Source: Actinomycetota bacterium
GTDB lineage: Bacteria > Actinomycetota > Actinomycetes > Mycobacteriales > HKI-0501
Direction of reading: 5' to 3'
Assembly (NCBI GenBank): GCA_030840805.1
Contig: JAVEDU010000081.1
Span: 62,001-126,000 of the forward strand
DNA: 64,000 nt
Translations under genes and position numbers: made by a program
Part shown: piece by piece, positions 6,466 through 17,303 of the stretch
How positions within the stretch are numbered: position 1 is the stretch's first letter
Layout: each line of letters starts with the position of its first letter
The notes under the pieces: model-generated
Database searches by the model: none
The model's input: the letters and a program-made list of their open reading frames with translations, nothing else
Told to the model about the DNA's origin: nothing

Positions 6466-7092
6466 GTGACCCAGCTGCACATCCCGACCCCCGACGGGCG
6501 CACCTCCGGTGGCGCCGGCATGAACTTCGACGATTCGGTGTTCAACCGGCTGCTCCGCGAGCGCATCATCTTCCTCGGCTCCGAGGTCCGTGACGACATG
6601 GCGAACACGATCTGCGGGCAGATCCTGCTTCTCGCCGCCGAGGACCCCGAGCGCGACATCTTCCTCTACATCAACTCGCCCGGCGGCTCCGTCAGCGCGG
6701 GTATGGCCATCTACGACACCATGCAGTTCGTGCAGAACGACGTCGGCACGATCGCGATGGGCCTGGCCGCGTCGATGGGGCAGTTCCTGCTCTGCGCCGG
6801 CGCGCCCGGCAAGCGGTACGCCCTCCCGCACGCCCGCGTGATGATGCACCAGCCCTCGGGCGGCATCGGCGGTACGGCGAGCGACATCGCGATCCAGGCC
6901 GAGCAGATGCTCTACACCAAGAAGCTCATGCAGGAGCGGATCGCGTTCCACACCGGACAGACCGTCGAGCAGATCGAGGCCGACTCCGACCGTGACCGCT
7001 GGTTCACGGCCGAGGAGGCCAAGGAGTACGGGTTCGTCGACCACGTCGTCTCCGGGGCACTGCAGGTGCCGTCCGGCGGCGGCACCGCCTGA
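6466..7092 (+). CDS. clpP1: ATP-dependent Clp protease proteolytic subunit 1
   Basis: 208 aa. Serine-protease core with Ser103 in GLAASMGQF, His128 in MMHQPSGG and the downstream Asp region. Residues about 19-208 match the mature ClpP fold; the first 18 or so are probably a propeptide. Two tandem clpP genes are typical of actinobacteria, where ClpP1 and ClpP2 form mixed double rings that need ClpX or ClpC1. GTG 6466 is the start; clpP2 begins 34 bp after its stop, so they form an operon. Confidence 0.98.
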   Translation: MTQLHIPTPDGRTSGGAGMNFDDSVFNRLLRERIIFLGSEVRDDMANTICGQILLLAAEDPERDIFLYINSPGGSVSAGMAIYDTMQFVQNDVGTIAMGLAASMGQFLLCAGAPGKRYALPHARVMMHQPSGGIGGTASDIAIQAEQMLYTKKLMQERIAFHTGQTVEQIEADSDRDRWFTAEEAKEYGFVDHVVSGALQVPSGGGTA

Positions 7093-7126
7093 GAACCCGT
7101 ACTTCACCCCGCATCCGGAGGACGAC

Positions 7127-7786
7127 GTGAGCGAGCTCTACCTTCCGCAGTCGGCCGGCTACGCGCCGGCCCAGAACCGTTACGTGCTGCCCTCGTTCGT
7201 CGAGCGCACCTCGTACGGCATGAAGGAATCCAACCCGTACAACAAGCTGTTCGAGGACCGGATCATCTTCCTCGGCGTGCAGATCGACGACGCCAGCGCG
7301 AACGACGTGATGGCGCAGCTGCTCTGCCTCGAGTCGGCCGACCCGGACCGCGACATCACCATCTACATCAACTCCCCCGGTGGCTCGTTCACGGCGCTGA
7401 CCGCCATTTACGACACCATGCAGTACGTGCGCCCGGACATCGCGACGGTCTGCCTCGGACAGGCCGCCTCGGCGGCCGCCGTGCTGCTCGCCGCGGGTAC
7501 GCCCGGCAAGCGCATGGCGCTGTCGAACGCGCGGGTGCTGATCCACCAGCCCGCGACCGAGGGCAGCTACGGCCAGGGCTCGGACATCGAGATCCAGGCG
7601 CGCGAGATCCTGCGGATCCGGGCCCAGCTCGAGTCGATGCTGGCGCGGCACACCGGCCAGCCGGTGGACAAGGTCCGCAAGGACATCGAGCGGGACAAGA
7701 TCCTCACCGCCGAGGAGGCCAAGGAGTACGGCCTCGTGGACGCGGTGCTCGAGAGCCGCAAGAAGTCCGCGGCCGCCACCGGCTGA
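7127..7786 (+). CDS. clpP2: ATP-dependent Clp protease proteolytic subunit 2
   Basis: 219 aa from GTG 7127, preceded by GGAGGACGAC. The catalytic Ser115 lies in GQAASAAAV and His140 in LIHQPA. The C-terminus ends in a basic tail ([10 protein letters not shown]). It is the partner of ClpP1 in a hetero-tetradecamer. The frame is open upstream into clpP1, but the start at 7127 matches the family N-terminus and the ribosome site. A perfect 13-bp hairpin follows. Confidence 0.98.
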   Translation: MSELYLPQSAGYAPAQNRYVLPSFVERTSYGMKESNPYNKLFEDRIIFLGVQIDDASANDVMAQLLCLESADPDRDITIYINSPGGSFTALTAIYDTMQYVRPDIATVCLGQAASAAAVLLAAGTPGKRMALSNARVLIHQPATEGSYGQGSDIEIQAREILRIRAQLESMLARHTGQPVDKVRKDIERDKILTAEEAKEYGLVDAVLESRKKSAAATG

Positions 7787-7802
7787 GCACGGGCGACGGT
7801 GA

Positions 7803-7830
7803 CGCGCCGGGCGGAGTTCCGCCCGGCGCG
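7803..7830 (+). terminator. Hairpin between clpP2 and clpX
   Basis: CGCGCCGGGCGGA and TCCGCCCGGCGCG are perfectly complementary over 13 bp with a 2-nt spacer. No T-run follows. It separates clpP1P2 from clpX, which probably has its own promoter in the 100 bp downstream. Confidence 0.75.
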
Positions 7831-7929
7831 AACATCAAAGGGGGTCCGATTCCGGATCCGAGGTTGTACCGTCGAGTGGTCGCGCCGGCCCCTGTGGACC
7901 GGCGCCCGAGCAGGGAGAAGGTCGCATAG

Positions 7930-9204
<1,275 letters not shown>

Positions 9205-9226
9205 TCTCCCGCCCTGATCTGACCTC

Positions 9227-10405
9227 GTGACGACGCTGCAGGCGCCGCCGGGCCGCCTGGCGGCGCCGGCCGTGGCGGCATCCTTCCTCACCCTGTTCGT
9301 GCTCGGGCTGCTGGTGTCCTCGCTGGGCCCGCTGCTGCCGGCGCTGCGGTCCGCGTTCGACGTGGGACCCGCGGCGGCCGGCACGCTTGTCGCGTCGGTG
9401 CCGACCGGCGGGCTCGCCGGGGTGCTGCTGACGATGGTGGTGGCACGCCGGTACGACACCCGCGTGCTGCTCGCGTTCTCCTGCGGCGCGCTGGCGCTCG
9501 GCCAGCTCGGCACCGCGCTCGCCCCCGGGTGGGGCCTGCTCCTCGTCTCCGGCGTGATCACCGGCGTCGGGTACGGCGCGGTCACGAGCCTGGTGAACGG
9601 GATGATCGCCGCCGTGTACGGCGCCCGGTCCACCGTGCTGCTGAACCTCACGAACGGCGTCTTCGGTATCGGCGCGGTGCTGGGCCCGCTGTGCGTGGCG
9701 GCGCTGCCGGACGGGTCCGGGCGGCTGGTCTACGCCGGGTACGCGGCGCTGGCGGCCCTGGCCCCGGTGCTGTTCCGGTCGCTGGCCGCGGGGACCCCGA
9801 ACTCGCCCGGTCACGCCGTGGTGCGCGGCGGCAGCGGGGGAGACCCCGGGCGGCTGGGGCTGTTCGCGCTGGTGTTTGCCTGTTACGTCGCCGTCGAGGT
9901 CGCGACCGGGGGCTGGATCACGACCCACCTGCGGGCGGTCACCCTCGACGCGGACGCGGCCGTGTTCGCCACCTCGCTGTTCTTCGCCGGGCTGGCCGCT
10001 GGCCGGATCATCGCGGCGCCCGTGGGCCTGCGGGTCGGGCCGGGACCGATGCTGCTGGCGTGCGCGGTCCTCGCCTGCGCGGGCCTGCTGCTGGCGTGGG
10101 CGGCGCCGCTGGGCGGGTTCGCGTACCTCCTGACCGGGATGGCGATGGGGCCGATCTTCCCGACCGGGCTCGCCTGGGTGTCGCTCGACCAGCCGGCCGC
10201 CCGGTACGCCATCCCGACCATGCTCGTCGCCGGGAACATCGGCGGCCTGCTGCTGCCGCCCGCCGTCGGGGTGCTCGTCGGGGCCGTGGGGGCCGCGGCG
10301 GCACCGCTGCCGCTGGCGGCGTCGGCGGGGGTGTGTGCGCTCGCGGTCGGGGCCTTGCTGCTGCACGGGCGCCGGGCGGGCGTCAGCCCGGGCCGGACCG
10401 GCTGA
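9227..10405 (+). CDS. MFS transporter, FucP/YbjJ-like
   Basis: 392 aa, about 12 hydrophobic segments in two six-helix halves joined by a polar loop near residues 185-205. The loop between TM2 and TM3 has a weak version of the MFS A-motif (VVARRYDTR). The late [13 protein letters not shown] helix is typical of sugar or multidrug-like MFS members. An MFS gene occupies the same position (Rv2456c, after clpX) in M. tuberculosis, suggesting a conserved but uncharacterised role. Substrate unknown. Its 3' end overlaps the convergent small membrane gene by 23 bp. Confidence 0.85.
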   Translation: MTTLQAPPGRLAAPAVAASFLTLFVLGLLVSSLGPLLPALRSAFDVGPAAAGTLVASVPTGGLAGVLLTMVVARRYDTRVLLAFSCGALALGQLGTALAPGWGLLLVSGVITGVGYGAVTSLVNGMIAAVYGARSTVLLNLTNGVFGIGAVLGPLCVAALPDGSGRLVYAGYAALAALAPVLFRSLAAGTPNSPGHAVVRGGSGGDPGRLGLFALVFACYVAVEVATGGWITTHLRAVTLDADAAVFATSLFFAGLAAGRIIAAPVGLRVGPGPMLLACAVLACAGLLLAWAAPLGGFAYLLTGMAMGPIFPTGLAWVSLDQPAARYAIPTMLVAGNIGGLLLPPAVGVLVGAVGAAAAPLPLAASAGVCALAVGALLLHGRRAGVSPGRTG

Positions 10406-10571
10406 ACTCCGACAGCACCAGGCCGAGCAGCACCACGCACAGCAACACCGCGGCGATCGTGTAGAGCGCGCGGGACATCCGGGTCGGCCCGCGGGCCGCC
10501 AGGCGCCAGAACACCACGGCGACCGCGACCAGGAGCAGCAGCGCGATGACGCCGTTCTGCATGGGATACAT
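10383..10571 (-). CDS. Small two-helix membrane protein
   Basis: 62 aa starting MYPMQNG, with two hydrophobic helices (about residues 7-23 and 37-53) separated by the basic loop [12 protein letters not shown], so both termini probably face the same side. AGGGAGG lies upstream of ATG 10571; ATG 10562 is an in-frame alternative. It is convergent with the MFS gene and divergent from valS. Function unknown. Confidence 0.6.
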   Translation of the reverse strand: MYPMQNGVIALLLLVAVAVVFWRLAARGPTRMSRALYTIAAVLLCVVLLGLVLSEFSRSGPG

Positions 10572-10692
10572 GCGACGGCGCCCTCCCTGGTTTCCGCCCG
10601 GTTCCGTGATGCTCGCACACCCGGATCGGGGCGCGAACCGGACACCCGCGCCCGGGAATCCCGATCCCGCCGCCATCCGTAGACTTGGGCTC

Positions 10693-13314
10693 GTGACAAC
10701 CAGTGCCGACGCCCAGGGCGCGACGACCGACCTCGCGACCCAGTACACCCCGGCCGATGTGGAGGGGCCCACGTACGAACGCTGGGTGAAGGCGGGATTG
10801 TTCGAGGCCGACGACACGAGCGACAAGCCGTCGTACGCGATCGTCATCCCGCCGCCGAACGTCACGGGCAGCCTGCACATGGGCCACGCCCTCGACCACA
10901 CGCTGATGGACACCCTGACCCGCCGCCGCCGGATGCAGGGCTACGAGACGCTGTGGCTCCCCGGCATGGACCACGCGGGCATCGCGACCCAGAACGTCGT
11001 CGAGCGTGAGCTGGCCAAGGAGGGCAAGAGCCGCCACGACCTGGGCCGGGAGGCGTTCGTCGCCAAGGTCTGGGAGTGGAAGGAGCAGTCCGGCGGCACG
11101 ATCCTCGGCCAGATGCGCCGCCTCGGTGACGGCGTGGCGTGGTCGCGCGAGCGCTTCACGATGGACGAGGGCCTGAGCCGGGCCGTCCAGACGATCTTCA
11201 AGCGGCTGTACGACGACGACCTGATCTACCGTGCCGAGCGGATCATCAACTGGTGCCCGCGCTGTCAGACCGCGCTGTCGGACATCGAGGTCGAGCACGC
11301 CGACGACGACGGCGAGCTCGTCTCGATCCGCTACGGCGACGGTGACAACGCGATCGTGGTCGCCACGACCCGCGCGGAGACGATGCTCGGCGACACCGCG
11401 GTGGCGGTGCACCCCGACGACGAGCGGTACGCCCACCTCGTCGGCACCGAGGTCGAGCTGCCGCTCACCGGCCGGCGCATCCCGATCGTGGCCGACGAGC
11501 ACGTCGACCCGGCGTTCGGCACGGGCGCGGTCAAGGTCACCCCCGCCCACGACCCGAACGACTTCGAGATCGGCCAGCGCCACGGCCTGCCGTCGCTCAC
11601 CGTGCTGGACCACCGGGGCAACGTGACGGTGCCCGGCCCGTTCGAGGGGCTGGACCGGTTCGAGGCGCGTCCCGCCGTCGTCGCCGCGCTGCGCGAGGAG
11701 GGCCGCATCGTCGCCGAGAAGCGGCCGTACGTCCACGCCGTCGGCCACTGCTCCCGCTGCGACACGGTGGTCGAGCCGCGGCTGTCGAAGCAGTGGTTCG
11801 TCAACACCGGCCCGCTGGCCCAGGCGGCCGGCGACGCGGTGCGTGACGGACGCGTCCGGGTCCACCCGGAGCCGCTCGCGAAGCGGTACTTCGACTGGGT
11901 CGACAACATGCACGACTGGTGCATCTCGCGGCAGCTGTGGTGGGGGCACCGGATCCCGGTCTGGTACGGCCCGGACGGCGACGTCCGCTGCGTCGGCCCC
12001 GACGAGGAACCGCCCGGTGAGGGCTGGACGCAGGACCCCGACGTCCTCGACACGTGGTTCTCCAGCGCGCTGTGGCCGTTCTCCACGCTGGGCTGGCCCG
12101 AGCAGACCCCGGCGCTGGAGAAGTTCTATCCGACCAGCGTGCTGGTCACCGGCTACGACATCCTGTTCTTCTGGGTCGCCCGGATGATGATGTTCGGCCT
12201 GTACGCGATGGACGGGCGCCCGCCGTTCGAGACGGTCGCCCTGCACGGCCTGGTGCGCGACCAGCACGGCAAGAAGATGTCGAAGTCGCGCGGCAACGTC
12301 ATCGACCCGCTGGACTGGATCGAGTCCTACGGCGCGGACGCGCTGCGGTTCTCCCTCGCCCGCGGCGCCAACCCCGGCTCGGACCAGGCGATCAGCGCCG
12401 ACTGGGTGCAGGGCAGCCGCAACTTCACCAACAAGCTGTGGAACGCCACGCGGTTCGCGCTGATCAACGGCGCCCACGTCGGGGACCTGCCGGCCGAGGG
12501 GCTGTCCACCGCGGACCGGTGGATCCTGTCCCGGCTGCACGCGACGCTGGCCGAGGTGGACGCCTACCTCGACGACTTCCAGTTCGGGAAGGCCGCCGAG
12601 GCGCTCTACCACTTCGCGTGGGACGAGTTCTGTGACTGGTACGTGGAGCTGGCGAAGGCGCCGCTCACCGGCGGGGGCGAGCCGGCCGAGCGCACCCGCC
12701 TCGTGCTCGGGCACGTGCTGGACCGGCTGCTGCGGGTGCTGCACCCGACCGTGCCGTTCGTGACCGAGGCGCTGTGGACGGCGCTGACGAACCAGGAGAC
12801 GGTCGTGACCGCGCCTTGGCCGACGCCGGAGCCCCGCGCCGACGCGGCGGCGGAGGCCGCGATCGCGTCGGTCCAGGCCGTCGTGACCGAGGTCCGCCGG
12901 TTCCGGTCGGACCAGGGCCTCAAGCCCGGTCAGCGGGTCGCGGCCCGGCTCACCGGTATCGACGGCACCCCGCTGGCGGACCACGAGGCGGCGATCCGGC
13001 TGCTCACCCGGCTGACCGACGCCGCGGACGACTTCGCCGCGACGGCATCGCTGCCGGTCCAGGGGTTGGTCGTGGAGCTCGACCTGTCCGGTGCCATCGA
13101 CGTCGCCGCCGAGCGCAAGCGGTTGGCGAAGGACCTCGCCGCCGCGCAGAAGGAGAAGGCACAGGCGGAGGCGAAACTGGGCAACGAGGCGTTCACCGCC
13201 AAGGCGCCGGAGGCCGTGGTGGGCAAGATCCGCGGCCGGCTCGCCACCGCGGAGGCCGACCTCGAGCGGCTCACCGCCCAGCTGGCGGCGCTGCCGGGCG
13301 GTGGCGCCCGATGA
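10693..13314 (+). CDS. valS: Valyl-tRNA synthetase
   Basis: 873 aa class I synthetase. The HIGH-equivalent is HMGH in [20 protein letters not shown] is intact in [10 protein letters not shown]. The editing (CP1) domain lies between, and a C-terminal coiled coil (about 800-873, rich in Lys/Glu/Ala) ends the protein, as is typical of ValRS. GTG 10693 is chosen over the longer open frame because homologues start shortly before [14 protein letters not shown]. The stop codon overlaps the folC start as ATGA, indicating translational coupling. Confidence 0.98.
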   Translation: MTTSADAQGATTDLATQYTPADVEGPTYERWVKAGLFEADDTSDKPSYAIVIPPPNVTGSLHMGHALDHTLMDTLTRRRRMQGYETLWLPGMDHAGIATQNVVERELAKEGKSRHDLGREAFVAKVWEWKEQSGGTILGQMRRLGDGVAWSRERFTMDEGLSRAVQTIFKRLYDDDLIYRAERIINWCPRCQTALSDIEVEHADDDGELVSIRYGDGDNAIVVATTRAETMLGDTAVAVHPDDERYAHLVGTEVELPLTGRRIPIVADEHVDPAFGTGAVKVTPAHDPNDFEIGQRHGLPSLTVLDHRGNVTVPGPFEGLDRFEARPAVVAALREEGRIVAEKRPYVHAVGHCSRCDTVVEPRLSKQWFVNTGPLAQAAGDAVRDGRVRVHPEPLAKRYFDWVDNMHDWCISRQLWWGHRIPVWYGPDGDVRCVGPDEEPPGEGWTQDPDVLDTWFSSALWPFSTLGWPEQTPALEKFYPTSVLVTGYDILFFWVARMMMFGLYAMDGRPPFETVALHGLVRDQHGKKMSKSRGNVIDPLDWIESYGADALRFSLARGANPGSDQAISADWVQGSRNFTNKLWNATRFALINGAHVGDLPAEGLSTADRWILSRLHATLAEVDAYLDDFQFGKAAEALYHFAWDEFCDWYVELAKAPLTGGGEPAERTRLVLGHVLDRLLRVLHPTVPFVTEALWTALTNQETVVTAPWPTPEPRADAAAEAAIASVQAVVTEVRRFRSDQGLKPGQRVAARLTGIDGTPLADHEAAIRLLTRLTDAADDFAATASLPVQGLVVELDLSGAIDVAAERKRLAKDLAAAQKEKAQAEAKLGNEAFTAKAPEAVVGKIRGRLATAEADLERLTAQLAALPGGGAR

Positions 13315-14651
13315 CCGACGACTTCGCCGCCGAGCTCGCCCGCGTCGAGAAGGCCCTCGAGGCGCGCGGCCCCGGGCGCATGGTGCCGGACCTGGAGCGC
13401 ATCACCGCGCTGCTGGACCTGCTCGGGAACCCGCAGCGCTCCTACCCGTCGGTGCACCTCACCGGCACGAACGGCAAGACGTCCACGGCCCGGATGATCG
13501 ACGCCCTCCTGCGGGCGTTCGGGCTCCGGGTGGGCCGGTACACCAGCCCGCACCTGGAGAGCGTCACCGAGCGGATCGGGGTGGACGGCGAGCCGCTGTC
13601 GCCGGAGAGCTTCGTCGCGGCGTACGACGACGTGGCCCCGTACGCGGAGATGCTGGACGCCCGCAGTGCACAGCCGCTGACGTACTTCGAGCTGACGACG
13701 GCGATGGCGTTCGCGGCGTTCGCCGAGATGCCGGTGGACGCCGCCGTCGTCGAGGTCGGCCTCGGCGGCGCGTGGGATGCCACCAACGTGCTGGGGGCGC
13801 CCGTCGCCGTGGTCATGCCGATCGACCTGGACCACGTCGGGCTGCTCGGGGACACGGTGGCCGCGATCGCCACCGAGAAGGCCGGGATCATCCACAGCGG
13901 AGCGACGCTGATCGCCGCCGTGCAGCAGCCGGAGGCCGCCGAGCCGCTGATCCGCCGGGCCGCCGAGGTCGGCGCGGCGGTGGCCCGTGAGGGGCTGGAG
14001 TTCGGCGTGATCTCCCGCGAGGTGGCCGTCGGCGGGCAGATGCTGACGCTGCAGAGCCTCGGCGGCGTGTACGAGGAGGTGTTCCTCCCGCTGCACGGTG
14101 CGCACCAGGCGCAGAACGCGGCGGTCGCGCTCGCGGCGGTCGAGGCGTTCCTCGGCGCGGGCCCGGACCGGCCCGTCGACATCGAGGCGGTACGGGAGGG
14201 GTTCGCGCAGGTCACCTCGCCCGGCCGGTTGGAGCGCATGCGCAGCAGCCCCACCGTGCTGCTCGACGCCGCCCACAACCCCGCCGGGATGCGTGCGCTG
14301 GCCGAGGCGCTCACCGAGGACTTCTCGTTCGGCCGGCTGGTCGCGGTCCTCGCGGTGCTGGACGACAAGGACGCCCGCACGATGCTGGAGATCCTCGAAC
14401 CGGTCGTGGACGCCGTGGTCGTCACCCGGAACTCCTCGCCCCGCTCGATGGATCCCGACGTGCTCGGCGCCCTCGCGGTGGAGGTGCTGGGCCCCGACCG
14501 GGTCGACGTCGCACCGCGGTTCGACGACGCGATCGAGGCCGCGGTGCAGCTCGCCGAGGAGGCCGCGGAGGGCCCGCTGGGTGGCGAGGGTGTGATCGTC
14601 ACCGGCTCGGTCGTCACGGCCGCCGACGCACGGAGGTTGCTGCGTCGATGA
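13311..14651 (+). CDS. folC: Folylpolyglutamate/dihydrofolate synthase
   Basis: 446 aa Mur-ligase-fold enzyme. The P-loop [14 protein letters not shown] (about residues 49-62) binds [17 protein letters not shown] and the C-terminal domain motif [14 protein letters not shown] are FolC hallmarks. It adds glutamate to folates and may also form dihydrofolate. ATG 13311 overlaps the valS stop by 4 bp, and its own stop overlaps the DUF4233 gene in the same way. The M. tuberculosis order valS-folC-Rv2446c is identical. Confidence 0.97.
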   Translation: MTDDFAAELARVEKALEARGPGRMVPDLERITALLDLLGNPQRSYPSVHLTGTNGKTSTARMIDALLRAFGLRVGRYTSPHLESVTERIGVDGEPLSPESFVAAYDDVAPYAEMLDARSAQPLTYFELTTAMAFAAFAEMPVDAAVVEVGLGGAWDATNVLGAPVAVVMPIDLDHVGLLGDTVAAIATEKAGIIHSGATLIAAVQQPEAAEPLIRRAAEVGAAVAREGLEFGVISREVAVGGQMLTLQSLGGVYEEVFLPLHGAHQAQNAAVALAAVEAFLGAGPDRPVDIEAVREGFAQVTSPGRLERMRSSPTVLLDAAHNPAGMRALAEALTEDFSFGRLVAVLAVLDDKDARTMLEILEPVVDAVVVTRNSSPRSMDPDVLGALAVEVLGPDRVDVAPRFDDAIEAAVQLAEEAAEGPLGGEGVIVTGSVVTAADARRLLRR

Positions 14652-15031
14652 GCGAGCAGCCGAGGACCGACGACCAGCCCGCCTCCGGCCTCCGCAACCC
14701 GCAGGCCGCCGTCCGCGGTGTCGCGATGGGGGTGCTGATCCTCGAGGCGATCACCGTGCTGCTGGCGATCGCCCCGATCTCGATGATGTCCGGGATCACC
14801 GGCACCCAGGTCGCGGTGCTCGTCGGGCTGGCCGTCGGCTGCCTGCTCGGGTGCGGGTTGCTGCGCCGCCCGTGGGGCTGGCACGTCGGTACCGCACTGC
14901 AGCTCGCGATCACGCTCACCGGCTTCTACCAGGGAGCGATGTTCGCGCTGGGGCTCGTGTTCCTGCTGATCTGGGCGTACCTGCTGCGGCTCCGGGTCAC
15001 GGTGTCGCGGCCGGCCCGGTTCGACCACTGA
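14648..15031 (+). CDS. DUF4233 integral membrane protein
   Basis: 127 aa with three to four membrane segments (about 24-45, 53-75, 82-98, 101-117) and a short hydrophilic N-terminus. It matches the DUF4233 family, which accompanies folC in actinobacteria (Rv2446c position). Its ATG overlaps the folC stop by 4 bp, so it is translated with folC. The biochemical role is unknown. Confidence 0.85.
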   Translation: MSEQPRTDDQPASGLRNPQAAVRGVAMGVLILEAITVLLAIAPISMMSGITGTQVAVLVGLAVGCLLGCGLLRRPWGWHVGTALQLAITLTGFYQGAMFALGLVFLLIWAYLLRLRVTVSRPARFDH

Positions 15032-15079
15032 GCTAGGCTCCGCCGCGGTACGCCGTCGTCGATCGTGGGAGTTCTCATC

Positions 15080-15490
15080 GTGTCCGAGCGCACGCTCGTC
15101 CTTCTCAAGCCGGACACCGTCCGGCGTGGCCTCGTCGGTGCCGTGCTGGGCCGGTTCGAGCGCAAGGGCCTGACGATCGACGCGCTGGAGCTGCGCACCC
15201 TCGACGGCGAGATGGCGGACCGCCACTACGCCGAGCACGTCGAGCGCGACTTCTACCCGCCGCTGCGCACGTTCATCACGAGCGGTCCGCTCGTGGCGCT
15301 GGTGCTCTCCGGCGACCAGGCCATCGAGGTCGTCCGCACGCTCATCGGCGTGACCGACGGCCGCAAGGCGGCGCCCGGCACGATCCGCGGCGACCTCTCG
15401 CTGTCCAACCGCGAGAACCTCGTCCATGCGTCGGACTCCCCGGAGTCCGCCGAGCGGGAGCTGAAGCTCTTCTTCCCGGACCTCGGCTGA
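15080..15490 (+). CDS. ndk: Nucleoside diphosphate kinase
   Basis: 136 aa from GTG 15080, the usual length; a GTG five codons earlier lacks a proper site, whereas GGGAG precedes 15080 by eight bases. The N-terminus SERTLVLLKPD and the active-site stretch with the phospho-accepting histidine, ENLVHASDSPESAEREL, are diagnostic. It transfers gamma-phosphate between nucleotides through phosphohistidine. Confidence 0.97.
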   Translation: MSERTLVLLKPDTVRRGLVGAVLGRFERKGLTIDALELRTLDGEMADRHYAEHVERDFYPPLRTFITSGPLVALVLSGDQAIEVVRTLIGVTDGRKAAPGTIRGDLSLSNRENLVHASDSPESAERELKLFFPDLG

Positions 15491-15542
15491 GGTTCACCCG
15501 GGGGTTACCCGGTGGTCGCCCGGCACGGGTACGAACGGGGGC

Positions 15543-17084
15543 ATGGACCTCTCCCGTCGTGACCTGATCCGTACCGGGCTGTTCGCCGGTGGCGCCGCGC
15601 TGCTGGCCCCGGGCCGGGCGCTGGCTTCTCCCGGCCGTGCGGCCGCCCCGGCGTTCGTCCGAGGCCGCCCGGCGCTCACCCACGGCATCCAGAGCGGAGA
15701 CGTGTCGGCCCGCGGTGGACTGGTCTGGGCCCGGGCGGACCGGCCGAGCCGGATGCTCGTCGAGGTCAGCCGGACGCCGTCGTTCCGCCGCTCCCGCCTC
15801 GTGCGCGGCCCGGTCCTCACCCCGCGTACCGACCTCACCGGCACGGTGTCGCTCCGGGACCTGCCGCCGGGGGACCGGGTCTTCTACCGGGTCCGGCTGG
15901 AGGACGCCCACGGCACGCCCGGCGCGCCGGAGACCGGCTCGTTCCGTACCGCGGGCGGCCGCGACGTCAACTTCGTCTGGTCCGGTGACCTGGCGGGCCA
16001 GGGCTGGGGGATCAGCTCGGAGTTCGGCGGGTTCCGGATCTTCGACGCGATGGCCGCCGTGGACCCGGACTTCTTCCTCTGCAGCGGCGACACGATCTAC
16101 GCCGACGGGGTGATCCCGGCCACCCAGGCGCTACCCGACGGCCGGGTCTGGCGGAACGTCACCACCGAGGCGAAGAGCAAGGTCGCCGAGACGCTGGCCG
16201 AGTACCGCGGCCAGTACGCGTACAACCTGCTCGACGAGAACCTCCGCCGCTTCAACTCCCGCGTCGCGCAGGTCAACCAGTGGGACGACCACGAGGTGCG
16301 CAACAACTGGTACCCCGGCCAGCTCCTCGACGACCCGCGGTACACCGAGAAGCGGGTGGACGTCCTCGCCGCCCGCGCGGCCCAGGCCTTCCACGAGTGG
16401 CTGCCGATCGAACGGGTGCACGGCGACGGCGACCGGGTGTACCGCAAGCGCTCGTACGGCCCGCTGCTGGACGTGTTCGTGCTCGACATGCGCACGTACA
16501 AGGACCCCAACGGCCCGAACCGGTACGCCGACCCGGAGCGGGGCCTCCTCGGCACCCGGCAGCGTGAGTGGCTCAAGCGCGAGCTGGCCGCCTCCCGGGC
16601 CACCTGGAAGATCATCGCCAACGACCTCCCGCTCGGGATCGTGGTGCCGGACGGGCCCACCGCACAGGAGGGCGTGGCGCAGGGCGACGACGGGGCCCCG
16701 CTCGGCCGCGAGCTGGAGTTCGCGGACATCCTGCGGACGGCGCACCGCCGCGGCGTGACCGGGATCGTGTTCCTCACCGCCGATGTCCACTACACGGCGG
16801 CGCACCACTACGACCCCGCCCGCGCCGCGATCGGCGACTTCACGCCGTTCTGGGAGTTCGTCTCCGGGCCGCTCAACGCGGGAGCGTTCGGCCCCAACCC
16901 GCTGGACGGCACGTTCGGGCCGCGGGCCGAGTTCGTCGCCGCGCCGCCACACGCGAACACCTCGCCGGCGGAGGGCTCCCAGTTCTTCGGCCAGGTGACG
17001 ATCGACGGCGCGACCCGGGCGATGACCGTGCGGCTGCGCGACCTCGACGGCCGGGTGCTCTGGGAGAAAACCCTCACGCCCTGA
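15543..17084 (+). CDS. phoD: PhoD-like alkaline phosphatase, Tat-exported
   Basis: 513 aa. The N-terminus carries a Tat signal (SRRDLIRTG followed by a hydrophobic stretch ending ALA). A fibronectin-like domain comes first (about 45-140). The metallophosphatase domain has SGDLAGQGW, CSGDTIYADG, QWDDHEVRNNW and ADVHYTAAHHY, which supply Fe/Ca ligands in PhoD enzymes. It hydrolyses phosphomono- and diesters outside the cell, usually for phosphate scavenging. I saw no Pho box in the 52-bp gap after ndk, but such sites are degenerate. Confidence 0.9.
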   Translation: MDLSRRDLIRTGLFAGGAALLAPGRALASPGRAAAPAFVRGRPALTHGIQSGDVSARGGLVWARADRPSRMLVEVSRTPSFRRSRLVRGPVLTPRTDLTGTVSLRDLPPGDRVFYRVRLEDAHGTPGAPETGSFRTAGGRDVNFVWSGDLAGQGWGISSEFGGFRIFDAMAAVDPDFFLCSGDTIYADGVIPATQALPDGRVWRNVTTEAKSKVAETLAEYRGQYAYNLLDENLRRFNSRVAQVNQWDDHEVRNNWYPGQLLDDPRYTEKRVDVLAARAAQAFHEWLPIERVHGDGDRVYRKRSYGPLLDVFVLDMRTYKDPNGPNRYADPERGLLGTRQREWLKRELAASRATWKIIANDLPLGIVVPDGPTAQEGVAQGDDGAPLGRELEFADILRTAHRRGVTGIVFLTADVHYTAAHHYDPARAAIGDFTPFWEFVSGPLNAGAFGPNPLDGTFGPRAEFVAAPPHANTSPAEGSQFFGQVTIDGATRAMTVRLRDLDGRVLWEKTLTP

Positions 17085-17094
17085 GCGGGTAGAC

Positions 17095-17300
17095 TCGGGT
17101 CACAGGCATCGACCCGGCCATCACCGGCGAGCCTCCGGAAGAACGGGCCGCCACGGCGGCCTCAGTAGAACCGGACGGGTACGGCCCGTCACAGCCGACG
17201 AAGAGCGGGCCCGGCCTCGGCCGGGCCAAGCGAGGTGGTACCGCGGGCCCTGCTCGTCCTCGCACACCGGCACGACGACGAGTGTGTGAGGACGAGGATC
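17095..17300 (+). promoter_or_regulatory. T-box riboswitch controlling ileS (translational type)
   Basis: The leader contains the T-box bulge AGGTGGTACCGCG (17233-17245), which pairs with the uncharged tRNA acceptor end, and a short stem I with a candidate isoleucine specifier ATC (17120-17122) in GGCCATCACCGG. Downstream, CTCGTCCTCGCACAC (around 17250-17265) can pair with GTGTGTGAGGACGAG (around 17283-17298), masking the ribosome site of ileS. Uncharged tRNA-Ile would open this helix and allow translation. The compact stem I is typical of the actinobacterial ileS T-box class. Confidence 0.92.
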
Positions 17301-17303
17301 GCG

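Noticed and set aside
9883-12984. Very long open frame antisense to valS and its upstream genes
   Set aside because: It is a GC-skew shadow: the composition is Arg/Gly/Val-rich without domains, while the plus strand carries a complete valS with class I signatures.
15491-15542. Possible Pho box before the PhoD-like gene
   Set aside because: The 52-bp spacer is short and G-rich, with no direct 11-bp repeats that I could identify.
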